Shown piece by piece: positions 31,422 through 39,928 of a stretch of DNA of 64,000 nucleotides; within the stretch, counting starts at the first letter, position 1; every line of letters starts with the position of its first letter. Source of the DNA: Clostridia bacterium. Lineage in GTDB: Bacteria; Bacillota; Clostridia; Oscillospirales; CAG-382. A model generated the notes under the pieces. That model was not told the DNA's origin. It saw only the letters and a list, made by a program, of their open reading frames with translations, and made no database searches. The position numbers and the translations under genes were made by a program. Location: positions 62,001-126,000 of the forward strand of contig JAFSNK010000008.1 of NCBI GenBank assembly GCA_017447445.1, given 5' to 3'.

Positions 31422-32726
31422 TTATTTATGTTCTGTAAATAGCTTGTCGTATCCGTTTTCGCCGAACAGACGGCATTCGGATCCGTAATAATCGCCGTCA
31501 AGTACGAAGCGCCCGTTCTGTTCGGGCTTGTATTCTGCCCCGGGCGGAAGCATTCCGCACATCGCTTCCCAGTTCGCGTAGTTCTGGTCGCCGTTAATCT
31601 CTATACATCCGCAGGTCATTCCGTTAAGGCCGCCGATCCGCGCCGCGAACTGCTTGTTCCATTCCGCAAGCAGCGGTACCACCGTTAGATCGGCGCAAAG
31701 GCATTCGCCGCCGTTTTTATAAACCTCCGCCGCCATATCGAACGATACCGACATCGTCTTTGCGATGGGCTTAAGCGCGACGGCTTTGTACCCCTGCTCC
31801 AGCCGGCGTTTCACGTCCGCGAGCGAATGGGCGGATTCGTCGGCGTTCACGGTGACCGGCAGATCGCCGACAAACGATTCGTCCTCCGGCGGGAAGGGTT
31901 CTTCGATCAGCTCCACCAGCTCCAGCGCGCCGATGCGCGATGCGTGTTCGAGCAGGGCGCAGAGGCGGTCCCTGCCGTCGTACCTGCCGTTGGCGTCGAG
32001 GTAATAATGCACCCGCCCGTCTTTTGTGAGGTCGGTGGAATAGTTTTTTGCGACGCTGTGGATCGCGCTTAAACGCGCCTTGTCCCATTCCAGCATATCG
32101 CGCATATCCTCCCCGTGCGTCGTTCCCGCGCCGGAGGAATGCCCGATCTTTATTTTAAGCAGCCCGGTGCCGCCGTCGAGCAGAGTTTTTAACTGCTCTT
32201 CGGTAACGGCATAACTTATAAGCGGGATATGCGCAAGCGCCTTGTGGCGGTGCGAGAGCGCTTTTTCCGCCGCGGGAGGGATTATCTGCCCGAAGCGCGT
32301 AAAGCCGTTATCGCGGGCGTAGAGCGCCCACAGAGCGTAATCGACGCCCACCAGTGAATTCAGCACGAAAGTTTCCGCCACGCTCCGCCCGCAGATCCTG
32401 TCCGCGTGGGCTTTAAGGTCGTGGAAAATATCGTTTATAAGCATATCCGGCCGGGTGAAGGTCTCGCCCCTGATCATATCCAACGCGCACGCCGTTACTT
32501 CCCGCATGAGCGCCGAGGACTCCTCCGGGCTGTGCTCGGCGAACACGTTCCCGTCCGACCAGAGCACGCTTATCGTGCAGGGGCAGGCGGCGGAATAATC
32601 CGCGCTTTTAATTTGCGAAACGGTCTGCCACAGCTCGCCTATATATTTGCCCTTGAACCCGAACGGCGCTTTCAGAGGTTCGCGGATATAGCGCAGATCT
32701 GTTCCGGTTATTTCAATCCGTTTCAT
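31422..32726 (-). CDS. Enolase-superfamily enzyme, muconate lactonizing/dipeptide epimerase-like
   Basis: 434 residues, somewhat long for the group. A capping domain (about 1-160) precedes a (beta/alpha)7-beta barrel. The general-base Lys pair is K191/K193 in LLKIKIG, metal ligands are D244 (YYLDANG), E275 or E276 (ELIEEPFP) and D296 (VNADES), and the opposing Lys is K319 (VALKP). A KxK plus Lys arrangement marks the MLE subgroup, which includes Ala-Glu dipeptide epimerases, o-succinylbenzoate synthases and lactonising enzymes; which reaction applies here is unknown. Loops around 105-160 and 196-240 are longer than in typical dipeptide epimerases. The start overlaps the coaD end by 14 bp, so translation is coupled to a CoA biosynthesis gene, an unusual neighbour. 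Confidence 0.82.
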   Translation of the reverse strand: MKRIEITGTDLRYIREPLKAPFGFKGKYIGELWQTVSQIKSADYSAACPCTISVLWSDGNVFAEHSPEESSALMREVTACALDMIRGETFTRPDMLINDIFHDLKAHADRICGRSVAETFVLNSLVGVDYALWALYARDNGFTRFGQIIPPAAEKALSHRHKALAHIPLISYAVTEEQLKTLLDGGTGLLKIKIGHSSGAGTTHGEDMRDMLEWDKARLSAIHSVAKNYSTDLTKDGRVHYYLDANGRYDGRDRLCALLEHASRIGALELVELIEEPFPPEDESFVGDLPVTVNADESAHSLADVKRRLEQGYKAVALKPIAKTMSVSFDMAAEVYKNGGECLCADLTVVPLLAEWNKQFAARIGGLNGMTCGCIEINGDQNYANWEAMCGMLPPGAEYKPEQNGRFVLDGDYYGSECRLFGENGYDKLFTEHK

Positions 32727-33198
32727 TCTTTAGCACCTCTTCGAGAACCGGGATCGACTGTTCGGGCACGACTCCGTCCAGACACTTGCCGTATTTTATA
32801 AGCTCGCGCGCGTAGCTGGAGCTTATATGCACCAGCGCGGGTTCCGCGGGAAGCACCACCGATTCGAGCCCGGCGATATCGCGGTTGATCGCATACATCT
32901 CCTGCTCGTATTCGTAATCGCCGCCGTTTCTTGCGCCGCGGACGATGACCGGAGATTTGTATTGCCTGCAAAAATCGGCAAGCAGCCCCGGGCATAGCTT
33001 AACACAGACGTTGCCGATATCCGCAGTCGCCGCTTTCAACGCTTCAACGCGTGCTTTTTCGCTGAAAAGCGAGGGCTTGTAGTGGCTTGCGGACACCGCG
33101 ACGACCACCTTGGGGAACATCCCCGCGGCGCGTCGGATTATATTGACGTGACCGAGCGTGACCGGGTCGAACGTGCCGGAAATAACAGCGGTTATCAT
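32713..33198 (-). CDS. coaD: Phosphopantetheine adenylyltransferase
   Basis: 161 residues from ATG 33198; the longer open frame is a shadow within rsmD. The nucleotidyltransferase signature is 'AVISGTFDPVTLGHVNIIRR' with the HxGH-type TLGH, then 'VIVRGARNGGDYEYEQEMYA' and 'HISSSYARELIKYG' with the ISSS motif. It transfers AMP from ATP to 4'-phosphopantetheine, the fourth step of CoA synthesis. The ATG overlaps the rsmD stop by 4 bp; rsmD-coaD linkage is conserved in Firmicutes. Confidence 0.97.
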   Translation of the reverse strand: MITAVISGTFDPVTLGHVNIIRRAAGMFPKVVVAVSASHYKPSLFSEKARVEALKAATADIGNVCVKLCPGLLADFCRQYKSPVIVRGARNGGDYEYEQEMYAINRDIAGLESVVLPAEPALVHISSSYARELIKYGKCLDGVVPEQSIPVLEEVLKNETD

Positions 33199-33761
33199 TT
33201 TGTTTCCTCCCCTTCCTCCGTCTCGCGGCGAAGAATGCTGACGTATGTCTTGCCGTAGCGGTAAAGCTTGGCGCGGAATCCCGCCGCCGGTTCGGGGACC
33301 CCGTCGCGCGCGGACTCGGCGACGATTATCGCGTCGTCCGTAAGCATATCGGAATATATAAGGCGTTTTATTATCTCGTCGAGCAGGTCGGGCGTATAGG
33401 GCGGGTCGAGAAAAACGAGCCCGAACTTTTCTTTGCCTGCGTTGCCGCGGATATACTCCTGCCAGTCGGCGCAGACCACGCGGCAGCTTTTGAAAAGCTT
33501 TGTCGCCGCGGCGTTGTCTTTTATGACGGCGCACGCCTTGCGTGAATTATCCGCAATGACCGCGAACCGCGCCCCGCGTGACAGCGCCTCCAGCGCCATC
33601 TGCCCGCTGCCGCCGAACAGGTCGAGCACGTTCCTGTCGGCAATATCGAACTGTATCGCCGAAAAAACGCCTTCCTTGCATATTTCGGTAGTGGGGCGGG
33701 TGTCGGTGCCTTCAAGCGTTTTAAGGCGTGTCCCCCGCGCCGTTCCCGTTATTATCCTCAT
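33195..33761 (-). CDS. rsmD: 16S rRNA (guanine(966)-N2)-methyltransferase RsmD
   Basis: 188 residues. 'MRIITGTARGTRLKTLEGTD' and RPTTEICKEGVFSAIQ are the typical opening; the SAM-binding motif is 'VLDLFGGSGQMALEALSRGA' and the catalytic motif DPPY in 'LVFLDPPYTPDLLDE' (DPPY is the RsmD form of N-P-P-Y). It methylates G966 of 16S rRNA. The N-terminus overlaps the uvrC 3' end by 41 bp in another frame, and its end overlaps coaD, making a tightly packed unit. Confidence 0.95.
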   Translation of the reverse strand: MRIITGTARGTRLKTLEGTDTRPTTEICKEGVFSAIQFDIADRNVLDLFGGSGQMALEALSRGARFAVIADNSRKACAVIKDNAAATKLFKSCRVVCADWQEYIRGNAGKEKFGLVFLDPPYTPDLLDEIIKRLIYSDMLTDDAIIVAESARDGVPEPAAGFRAKLYRYGKTYVSILRRETEEGEETK

Positions 33762-35583
33762 CGTTATCCTTTCCGAAGTAGGCGGCTATCGCCTCCGCCG
33801 TTTCGCGGTTTATGCCGCCGACTTCCGCTATCTCGTCCGCCGACGCTTTTTTAAGCGCCTCCAACGTGCCGAAGTGCAGCAGCAGATCGTTCGCCCGTTT
33901 GGCGCCGACGCCCCTGATCTCCGTAAGACTGCTTTTCTTTACCGTCTTGCGGCGCTTCGCGTCCATAAGCGAAAGCGAATAGCGGTGTACTTCTTCCTGT
34001 ATTTTGTATATGAACACGAACGCGTCCTGCCGGTTGAGCAGCGATATTTCGCCGCTGCCGTCCGTAAGCGTGCGCGTCTTGTGATGCTCGTCCTTTATCA
34101 TACCGAACACCGGGATATCCAGCGGAATGCTTTGCAGCACTTCCTTTGCCGCGCCGACCTGCGTGACGCCGCCGTCGATAAGCAGCAGATCGGGGTATTC
34201 CCAGCCGGGTTCGTCGGCGTCGTGAGCGAAACGGCGGGCGAGGCATTCCGAAAGCGCCGCGATGTCGTTGCCGTCCGAAACCGTCTTTATATTGAACGCG
34301 CGGTATTTTTTCTTTGCGAACACGCCGTTTTCGATAACCACCATCCCGCAGCTCGTATATTCGCCGCCGGAATGCGAAACGTCGTAGGATTCGATCCGTT
34401 CCGGCACGACTTCGAGCGAAAGGAACTGCGCCAGCGAGACGAGGAAGTTTTTGTGCCTATCTTCGGACGCGCGCTTGTGGAGTATAAGCTCGCGAGCGTT
34501 GTCGTTCGCGCGGGAGGTGAGCGCGCGCATATCCCCTCTCTCCGGCAGGATCACGCGCACCCTGTACCCGGCGGAAAGCGAAAGCGAACCGGCGAGCAGT
34601 TCGGCGTCCGCGCGCTCCATCGGGAACCCGACGTAGACTTTTTTGGGGATGAAGCCGCGCAGCTCGTAATATCTTTTAAGAAGCGAGACCAGCGCCGCGG
34701 AGGAGATTATCTCGTCCGCGCCGAAAAAGAAGTTTTCGCGGTCGACTATGGCGCCGCCGCGGACGAACAGCAGCGTTACCGCGCTGCCGAGATCGTCGGC
34801 ATAAACGCCGACCATATCCGCCTCCACGCCCGGAGCGCAGACGATCTGCTGCTTTTCGGCGAGTTTTTTAACGGCGTAGATGCAATCGCGCAGCTTCGCG
34901 GCAAGCTCGTAGTTGAGCCCGTCCGCTGCGGTCTGCATATCCTGCTCCAGCTGCTTTATAAGCGCGCTTCCGTCGCCGCGCAGCAGCTTTTCCGCGCGGG
35001 AGACCAGCGTTGCGTATTCGCGCGGGGACACGTTGCCTTTTATGCAAAGCCCGCAGCATCGCCCGATATGGTAATTCAGGCAGGGCCTGCCCTTGCCGAT
35101 ATCCTGCGGAAATTTTTTTTCGCAGGATGGCAGAGTGAAGGTTTTACGGACAGTTTCAAGGATGTCCCGCGCGACGTGATGCGACGAATAGGGCCCGAAA
35201 TAGCGGGCGTTATCCTTTCCGCGGCGGTAGACGACCGAAAACCCGGGGTATTCCCCGCCGGAAAGCTTTATATAAGGATAGCCGCCGCCGTCCTTCAATT
35301 TGATGTTGTAGCGCGGCTGGAACTGCTTTATGAACTGGTTTTCCTGCACGAGCGCTTCCATTTCGGTGCGGGTATAATATACCTCGAAATCCGAAACCGA
35401 ATCCACCATTCGCAGAGTCTTGCCGTGATGGTCGGCATATGGGGCGAAATAGGACGAGACGCGGTTGCGCAGCGCTTTGGATTTGCCGACGTAGATTATC
35501 CGCCCGGATTTGTTGTGCATTATATACACGCCCGGGGTAGCCGGGAGCAACCGGGCTTTTTCGTACAGTTCCTCTCGCGTCAT
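33721..35583 (-). CDS. uvrC: Excinuclease ABC subunit C
   Basis: 620 residues, full length. The GIY-YIG nuclease domain opens the protein ('ATPGVYIMHNKSGRIIYVGK' then SKALRNRVSSYF) with catalytic Tyr, Arg and later Glu. A Cys cluster (CLNYHIGRCCGLC), the UVR motif ('ALIKQLEQDMQTAADGLNYE') and the RNase H-like domain ('IESYDVSHSGGEYTSCGMVV', 'LLIDGGVTQVGAAKEVL') follow. The C-terminus has helix-hairpin-helix motifs ('LTEIRGVGAKRANDLLLHFG'). With UvrAB it makes both incisions of nucleotide excision repair. It is first in the unit leading to rsmD and coaD, an uncommon but sensible packing. Confidence 0.97.
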   Translation of the reverse strand: MTREELYEKARLLPATPGVYIMHNKSGRIIYVGKSKALRNRVSSYFAPYADHHGKTLRMVDSVSDFEVYYTRTEMEALVQENQFIKQFQPRYNIKLKDGGGYPYIKLSGGEYPGFSVVYRRGKDNARYFGPYSSHHVARDILETVRKTFTLPSCEKKFPQDIGKGRPCLNYHIGRCCGLCIKGNVSPREYATLVSRAEKLLRGDGSALIKQLEQDMQTAADGLNYELAAKLRDCIYAVKKLAEKQQIVCAPGVEADMVGVYADDLGSAVTLLFVRGGAIVDRENFFFGADEIISSAALVSLLKRYYELRGFIPKKVYVGFPMERADAELLAGSLSLSAGYRVRVILPERGDMRALTSRANDNARELILHKRASEDRHKNFLVSLAQFLSLEVVPERIESYDVSHSGGEYTSCGMVVIENGVFAKKKYRAFNIKTVSDGNDIAALSECLARRFAHDADEPGWEYPDLLLIDGGVTQVGAAKEVLQSIPLDIPVFGMIKDEHHKTRTLTDGSGEISLLNRQDAFVFIYKIQEEVHRYSLSLMDAKRRKTVKKSSLTEIRGVGAKRANDLLLHFGTLEALKKASADEIAEVGGINRETAEAIAAYFGKDNDEDNNGNGAGDTP

Positions 35584-35593
35584 TGGCTCACCT

Positions 35594-35628
35594 ACAAAAA
35601 ATGCCCTGAACCTATAAGCTCAAGGCGT
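35594..35628 (-). terminator. Terminator after the HPr gene
   Basis: On the minus strand GCCTTGAGC pairs (with G-U pairs) with GTTCAGGGC around a TTATAG loop, followed by ATTTTTTG. It separates the HPr gene from uvrC downstream. Confidence 0.65.
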
Positions 35629-35643
35629 TTGTTTTAAGTTTGA

Positions 35644-35907
35644 TTATTCGTTGAACCCGCCGAGTATAAGATCGACAAGTCCGTCGACCGCTTCGGCTTC
35701 ATCGCTGCCGTCGGCAAGGATCGTGATGATATCGCCTTTGGCTATGCCGAGCGAAAGAACGCCCAAAAGACTCTTCGCGTTGGCGCGTCTGTCGCTGTTT
35801 TCGACCCAGATCGAGCTGCGGTAAGAGTTGGCTTTTTGAATAAAGTATGTCGCAGGTCTGGCATGGAGCCCGACGGCGTTTTTGATCTCTATATTTTTAG
35901 TAGTCAT
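35644..35907 (-). CDS. HPr family phosphocarrier protein
   Basis: 87 residues. The active-site His of PTS phosphotransfer is present in 'IKNAVGLHARPATYFIQKAN', and the regulatory Ser segment reads 'ANAKSLLGVLSLGIAKGD', so both EI-dependent His phosphorylation and HPr kinase control of the Ser are possible. Its His excludes the His-less paralogue Crh. It is monocistronic, with promoter and terminator; no ptsI lies next to it. It could be the main HPr (ptsH) or a secondary copy. Confidence 0.92.
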   Translation of the reverse strand: MTTKNIEIKNAVGLHARPATYFIQKANSYRSSIWVENSDRRANAKSLLGVLSLGIAKGDIITILADGSDEAEAVDGLVDLILGGFNE

Positions 35908-35930
35908 TTAACATACCCCCATCGAACATT

Positions 35931-35959
35931 ATTATACCAAACAGTTCGCGGCAAATCAA
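35931..35959 (-). promoter_or_regulatory. HPr promoter
   Basis: TTGATT (35959-35954), 17 bp and TATAAT (35936-35931) on the minus strand, 24 bp before the start codon. Confidence 0.7.
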
Positions 35960-36013
35960 TAAATATATCTACAAAATCAAAGGGACGGCGTGTTGTTTTT
36001 TTGTCGATAATAT

Positions 36014-36472
36014 CTATTGCCGCACGCTTTCGTCCTTAAACCCGCATTTCGCGAGAGAAAACTCAAGCTCGCCGTTTTCCCATCTGACCGTTTGTTTTTC
36101 GCCGTAGACGAGTTTGGTGCCGCGCTCGGTGTAAAACGCGCCGAAGCGGCTGTAGCCGCTCGATTCCACCGTGAGCTCCAACTTAACGGTTTTGCCTCCG
36201 GCGGGCGAGGAATAGCGCACCTCGGCGATAACGGCGGGTATCTCCTCCGGTTCGCCTTCGATAACGAGCCGCACGGGATCGCCGCTTTTAAGCGTTTTCG
36301 CCGTCTCGACGGGAACTTCCTCGGCGGTGAGCTGCATCTGTGTGGCGGAGATCCGGGGAGTACCGATGAGTTCGCTGATCTCGGAACGGAAAATGATTAT
36401 CGCCGCGGCGCAAATTACCGCCGCGATTATCGCAATATCGAGGATATTTATTCTGAATTTGCGGCTTTGCAC
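36014..36472 (-). CDS. DUF4330 membrane-anchored protein
   Basis: 152 residues from GTG 36472, with AAAAAGGGGG about 8 bp upstream; longer frames lie inside the preceding gene. The start MQSRKFRINILDIAIIAAV is the DUF4330 signature: a short basic tail and one transmembrane helix (about 9-28). The outside domain has two similar beta-rich halves ('QLTAEEVPVETAKTLKSGDP', 'LVIEGEPEEIPAVIAEVRYS'). DUF4330 has no known function, but in Clostridia these genes lie next to polytopic O-antigen-polymerase-like membrane proteins, as here. Confidence 0.8.
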   Translation of the reverse strand: MQSRKFRINILDIAIIAAVICAAAIIIFRSEISELIGTPRISATQMQLTAEEVPVETAKTLKSGDPVRLVIEGEPEEIPAVIAEVRYSSPAGGKTVKLELTVESSGYSRFGAFYTERGTKLVYGEKQTVRWENGELEFSLAKCGFKDESVRQ

Positions 36473-36488
36473 CGTTTTATCCCCCTTT

Positions 36489-38225
36489 TTAAGCTTCTTT
36501 TGAATAATACTGAGCGCGGGTATATACCCCGAAGACCGAGCCCTGCAGCCCCAGCGTGAACCACAGCACCGCGAACGCGCGCGTATCGGCAAACGGGTCC
36601 GAGAACGCCAACGCCAGCACCGCCGTGATCGCGGACGCCGCAACGGCTCCGCAGACTATCGTCGCGCTGCGGGAATTATTGTAGCGAAGCGCGCCGAACG
36701 ACCTTTGAAGCGAAAGCAGCAGCGCCGCCGCGAGGAGTATGAACGCGAACAGCGCTCCGAACACCGCGATCCCGGACGGCGATTCGCCGAGATGCAGCGA
36801 GATCGCGAACGTGCGGCGGATGCTGTTCGGCACCGCGCCGTAGCGAAGGTCTGCCAGCAGAGCGACCGCGGGTATTGCCGCGGCTCCGGCGAGCAGCGCG
36901 CCGCCCGGCGCCTTATGCGCGAACGTGAAATACGCGAGCACCGCCACGACGGCGAGCAGCGCGAACGAAACGTCGTCCTCCGTGACCGCGGCGGCAGTCA
37001 TAAGCAGCAGCGCGGAGATCCCGAGCTTTCTGCCCCCGGGCGAAGCCAGCCGCGACAAGGCGAGCGGGACCGCCGGAAGGAAGAGAAAGAGCGGGTCTTT
37101 TATCGACGCGGCGCAGGACGTGAGCGCTATTACCGCGGAACGCAGACTTTCGGGATAGATGAGCCAGGAAACGCCGTTTACTATGCGGAAAGCCGCCGCC
37201 AGCGAAACGCCGAGGCAGATCACGTTGACCGCCTGCGCGACGAGCCGTTCCGAGCAGACTACGTTTTTGGTGATGAAATAGACGCACATACAGCAAAGCA
37301 GTTCCGGCGCGGGATCGCCGCCGCCCGTGATGACGAACAGCGCTTTTACGGCGAACACCGCGGCGAACGCCACGTCCGCCGTGCCGAACCGGAGATTACG
37401 CTTTAAGCGCAGGCATTTGAACAGGTATGACGCCAGCGTGCAGAGCAGCAGTATGACCAACTGCCGCCCCGGTATGACCGCCAGCAGCGCGATCGCGGAG
37501 AACAGCCCGAATTCCGGAACGTTGAATACAGCGAACGCGACCAGCGCGAGAAAGATCGCAAAAAGCACCCTTGCGGGTTCGACAAACAAAGTTAAGATGC
37601 CGCAGAGCGAGCCGAACAGAAACGCCAGCCCGGTTGCGTTCCTGCCCTTTTCGGGCAGGCAGAGCGAGGATTCGTTTATACCGAGGCAGACGCAGAGAAG
37701 CTGCCCGGTAACGCGCCCGTTGCCGAGCGCCGAAAGGATGCTTTTTTCGCCGAAAACCACCAATATGAGCCCAGCGACGAACGAAACCGCCGCGGTGGAC
37801 ACGCCGGATATCCCGATATCCCCTTCGCCGGAGGTATAGCGGCGAAGCAGGAAGATAGCGGCGGTATAAACGCCGTAGGTGAGCAGGAATACCCCGGCGG
37901 AGCGCAGCGAGGTTGCCAGGAAGCCGTCTTTAAGGGCGCGCAGCGCGTTGAACACGCGATTCCCGGCGAAGAACGAGGCGGCGGCGCCGCGCAACGTTTT
38001 TTGCTTTTTACGCTCCGAGCCGAACTGCCGCTTCAGCGGAGCGACCACTTTATCCGCAAAGAACGAATCGGTGCGCCGCACCGACGAGAGCAGCGGAGAA
38101 AGGAACCCGGATTCGAAGACCTTGACGATGAAAGCCGAAAGCCGCGAAGTCAACGACAAAACAAAGCTTTCACGCAAGACTGCGCGAAACCTTGTTTTGC
38201 GGTTCGTTTGTTTTCTTCTTCTCAT
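36489..38225 (-). CDS. Polytopic membrane protein, O-antigen polymerase/ligase-like
   Basis: 578 residues from ATG 38225 (MRRRKQTNRKTRFRAVLRES); a longer frame would overlap trmD and has no ribosome site. A basic, helical N-terminal region of about 100 residues precedes at least 11 transmembrane segments. A larger loop (about 365-400, 'RIVNGVSWLIYPESLRSAVI') resembles the periplasmic loop of Wzy/WaaL-type polymerases and ligases, which assemble surface polysaccharides; that assignment is weak and based on topology and the DUF4330 neighbour. No glycosyltransferase genes are near. It follows trmD by 22 bp and precedes the DUF4330 gene by 16 bp. Confidence 0.6.
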   Translation of the reverse strand: MRRRKQTNRKTRFRAVLRESFVLSLTSRLSAFIVKVFESGFLSPLLSSVRRTDSFFADKVVAPLKRQFGSERKKQKTLRGAAASFFAGNRVFNALRALKDGFLATSLRSAGVFLLTYGVYTAAIFLLRRYTSGEGDIGISGVSTAAVSFVAGLILVVFGEKSILSALGNGRVTGQLLCVCLGINESSLCLPEKGRNATGLAFLFGSLCGILTLFVEPARVLFAIFLALVAFAVFNVPEFGLFSAIALLAVIPGRQLVILLLCTLASYLFKCLRLKRNLRFGTADVAFAAVFAVKALFVITGGGDPAPELLCCMCVYFITKNVVCSERLVAQAVNVICLGVSLAAAFRIVNGVSWLIYPESLRSAVIALTSCAASIKDPLFLFLPAVPLALSRLASPGGRKLGISALLLMTAAAVTEDDVSFALLAVVAVLAYFTFAHKAPGGALLAGAAAIPAVALLADLRYGAVPNSIRRTFAISLHLGESPSGIAVFGALFAFILLAAALLLSLQRSFGALRYNNSRSATIVCGAVAASAITAVLALAFSDPFADTRAFAVLWFTLGLQGSVFGVYTRAQYYSKEA

Positions 38226-38247
38226 GGCGGCTTTGACTCCGTATAAT

Positions 38248-38925
38248 TCAGCCAAGCAGGTCGGGGCGTTTTTTGCCCGTTCTGTCAAGGCACTGTTTTT
38301 GTTTCCATTCCTCCTGCAGAGCGTGGTTGCCGTTTATAAGCACCTCCGGCACCTCCAGCCCTTCGAAAACGCGCGGGCGGGTGTATTGAGCGTGCTCCAG
38401 CAAGCCGTTCTGCAGACTTTCCTTTTCGAAGCATTCCGGCGAGGGGAGAACGCCTTCGACAAGGCGGGAAACGCAATCGACGACTATGGCGGCGGGCAGT
38501 TCGCCCCCGGTGAGCACGTAATTGCCCACCGAAAGCTCCTCGTCCACTTCCAGATCGATAATGCGTTCGTCGATCCCCTCGTAATGTCCGCAAAGCAGAA
38601 TAAGGTTATCGTATCCGAGCAGCTCGCGGGCTTTGTTCTGGTCGAACAGAGCGCCCTGCGGCGACATATAGATAACCCTTGTCGTTCCGCTTAAGCGGGA
38701 TTTTACGGCGCGTATGCAGTCGACGGCGGGCTGGCACATCATAACCATACCGTAGCCGCCTCCGTAGGGCGCGTCGTCCACCTTGCGGTGTTTATCCAGC
38801 GTGTAATCGCGTATGTCCGTGCAGGTAACGGAGATCAATCCCTTTTCCCTCGCGCGGCCGATAATGCTGGCGTTGAATACCGGTTCGAGAGCGCCGGGAA
38901 AAAGCGTAAGCACTTCGAAGTTCAT
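38248..38925 (-). CDS. trmD: tRNA (guanine(37)-N1)-methyltransferase TrmD
   Basis: 225 residues of the SPOUT class. The trefoil-knot SAM site is shown by 'LILLCGHYEGIDERIIDLEV' and 'SVGNYVLTGGELPAAIVVDC'; the opening 'MNFEVLTLFPGALEPVFNAS' and DDAPYGGGYGMVM are standard. It makes m1G37 in tRNAs reading CNN codons and so prevents +1 frameshifts. It belongs to the conserved ffh-rpsP-khpA-rimM-trmD order; rplS, usually next, is absent from this position. Confidence 0.97.
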   Translation of the reverse strand: MNFEVLTLFPGALEPVFNASIIGRAREKGLISVTCTDIRDYTLDKHRKVDDAPYGGGYGMVMMCQPAVDCIRAVKSRLSGTTRVIYMSPQGALFDQNKARELLGYDNLILLCGHYEGIDERIIDLEVDEELSVGNYVLTGGELPAAIVVDCVSRLVEGVLPSPECFEKESLQNGLLEHAQYTRPRVFEGLEVPEVLINGNHALQEEWKQKQCLDRTGKKRPDLLG

Positions 38926-38930
38926 AACGC

Positions 38931-39422
38931 CTACGCCTCCGTCCCTTCCAAAAATCGGATGGTTATCCCTTTTTCGGTATCCTTGTTTAACACGAACTCC
39001 CTGACCGCGGGCACGATGCAGTTCCTTTCGCCCTCGACGTAGTAAAGCTCGGAAGCGGCGCCCTCCTCGATGCGGGCGAGCTTGCCCACCACCCTGCCGG
39101 TATCGGCGTCGATAACGTCGAGCCCGATAAGGTCGTCGTTGAAGCAGACCCCTTCCGGGAGCTTTATATCCTCGCGGTCGAACCAGACGGTGTGCCCGGT
39201 AAGAGCCGAAGCGCTCGTCCTGTCCTCGTATCCGGCGAAGATCACGGTGGAGAGCGATTCGCGGAGCTCCTTTACCTCCAGCGGGCGGGCGCCTTTATTA
39301 TCGAGATAAAGGTACTTTACGCCGGAAAGGAAAGATATGCTGTCGCACCAGCAATCGAACCGCAGTTCGCCCTTCAGCCCGCGCGGGGAATTAAGGCGCC
39401 CCGCTTCAAGAAAGCGCTTCAT
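38931..39422 (-). CDS. rimM: 16S rRNA processing protein RimM
   Basis: 163 residues: an N-terminal RimM beta-barrel ('LEAGRLNSPRGLKGELRFDC') and a C-terminal PRC barrel ('LIGLDVIDADTGRVVGKLAR', 'EGERNCIVPAVREFVLNKDT'). It assists assembly of the 30S head through S19. It starts within one base of the khpA stop and ends 5 bp before trmD. Confidence 0.94.
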   Translation of the reverse strand: MKRFLEAGRLNSPRGLKGELRFDCWCDSISFLSGVKYLYLDNKGARPLEVKELRESLSTVIFAGYEDRTSASALTGHTVWFDREDIKLPEGVCFNDDLIGLDVIDADTGRVVGKLARIEEGAASELYYVEGERNCIVPAVREFVLNKDTEKGITIRFLEGTEA

Positions 39423-39649
39423 CAGATAATGTCGACGATAACGCGCTTGTTCTCCTTCGCGGCGGCGGCGCGCATCACGGTGCGGATGCTTTTGGCGATC
39501 TTGCCTTCCTTGCCGATCACCCTGCCCATATCGCGTTTAGAGACGGAAAGTTCGAGCACCACGGTGTCGCCGCTGACCTTTTCTGTCACGCTGACGGCGT
39601 CGGGATCCTCGACAAGCGCTTTCGTGATGTCGATGAGTATTTGCTTCAT
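39422..39649 (-). CDS. khpA: KH-domain RNA-binding protein KhpA (YlqC)
   Basis: 75 residues with a single KH domain: 'GRVIGKEGKIAKSIRTVMRA' holds the GxxG loop (GKEG). KhpA pairs with KhpB (Jag) as a broad RNA chaperone affecting cell division and sRNA stability in Gram-positive bacteria. The ATG shares a base with the rpsP stop, and its stop shares a base with rimM. Confidence 0.93.
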   Translation of the reverse strand: MKQILIDITKALVEDPDAVSVTEKVSGDTVVLELSVSKRDMGRVIGKEGKIAKSIRTVMRAAAAKENKRVIVDII

Positions 39650-39894
39650 TACTCCAACACTCCACTCTTTTTGAGCAGCGCTCTTACGGTTTCGGTGGGC
39701 TGTGCGCCGTTGGCGATCCACTTCTTTGCCTTTTCCGGATCGACCTTGATCTCGGACGGTTCGGTCATCGGATTGTAGAAACCGATCTCTTCGATAAATC
39801 TGCCGTCACGGGGATATCTCGAATCCGCGACGACGATCCTGTAGGTGGGTGCTTTCTTCGCGCCCATTCTTCTGAGTCTGATCTTAACTGCCAT
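39649..39894 (-). CDS. rpsP: 30S ribosomal protein S16
   Basis: 81 residues with the invariant '[20 protein letters not shown]', [20 protein letters not shown] and the end '[10 protein letters not shown]'-like '[13 protein letters not shown]'. It lies between ffh and khpA in the standard order. Confidence 0.98.
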   Translation of the reverse strand: MAVKIRLRRMGAKKAPTYRIVVADSRYPRDGRFIEEIGFYNPMTEPSEIKVDPEKAKKWIANGAQPTETVRALLKKSGVLE

Positions 39895-39928
39895 TTTTGT
39901 TTCCTCCGTATATGGAAAATATTATTTA

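Noticed and set aside
33433-35637. A 734-residue open frame on the plus strand
   Set aside because: Antisense shadow of uvrC and rsmD; the minus frame carries all family motifs.
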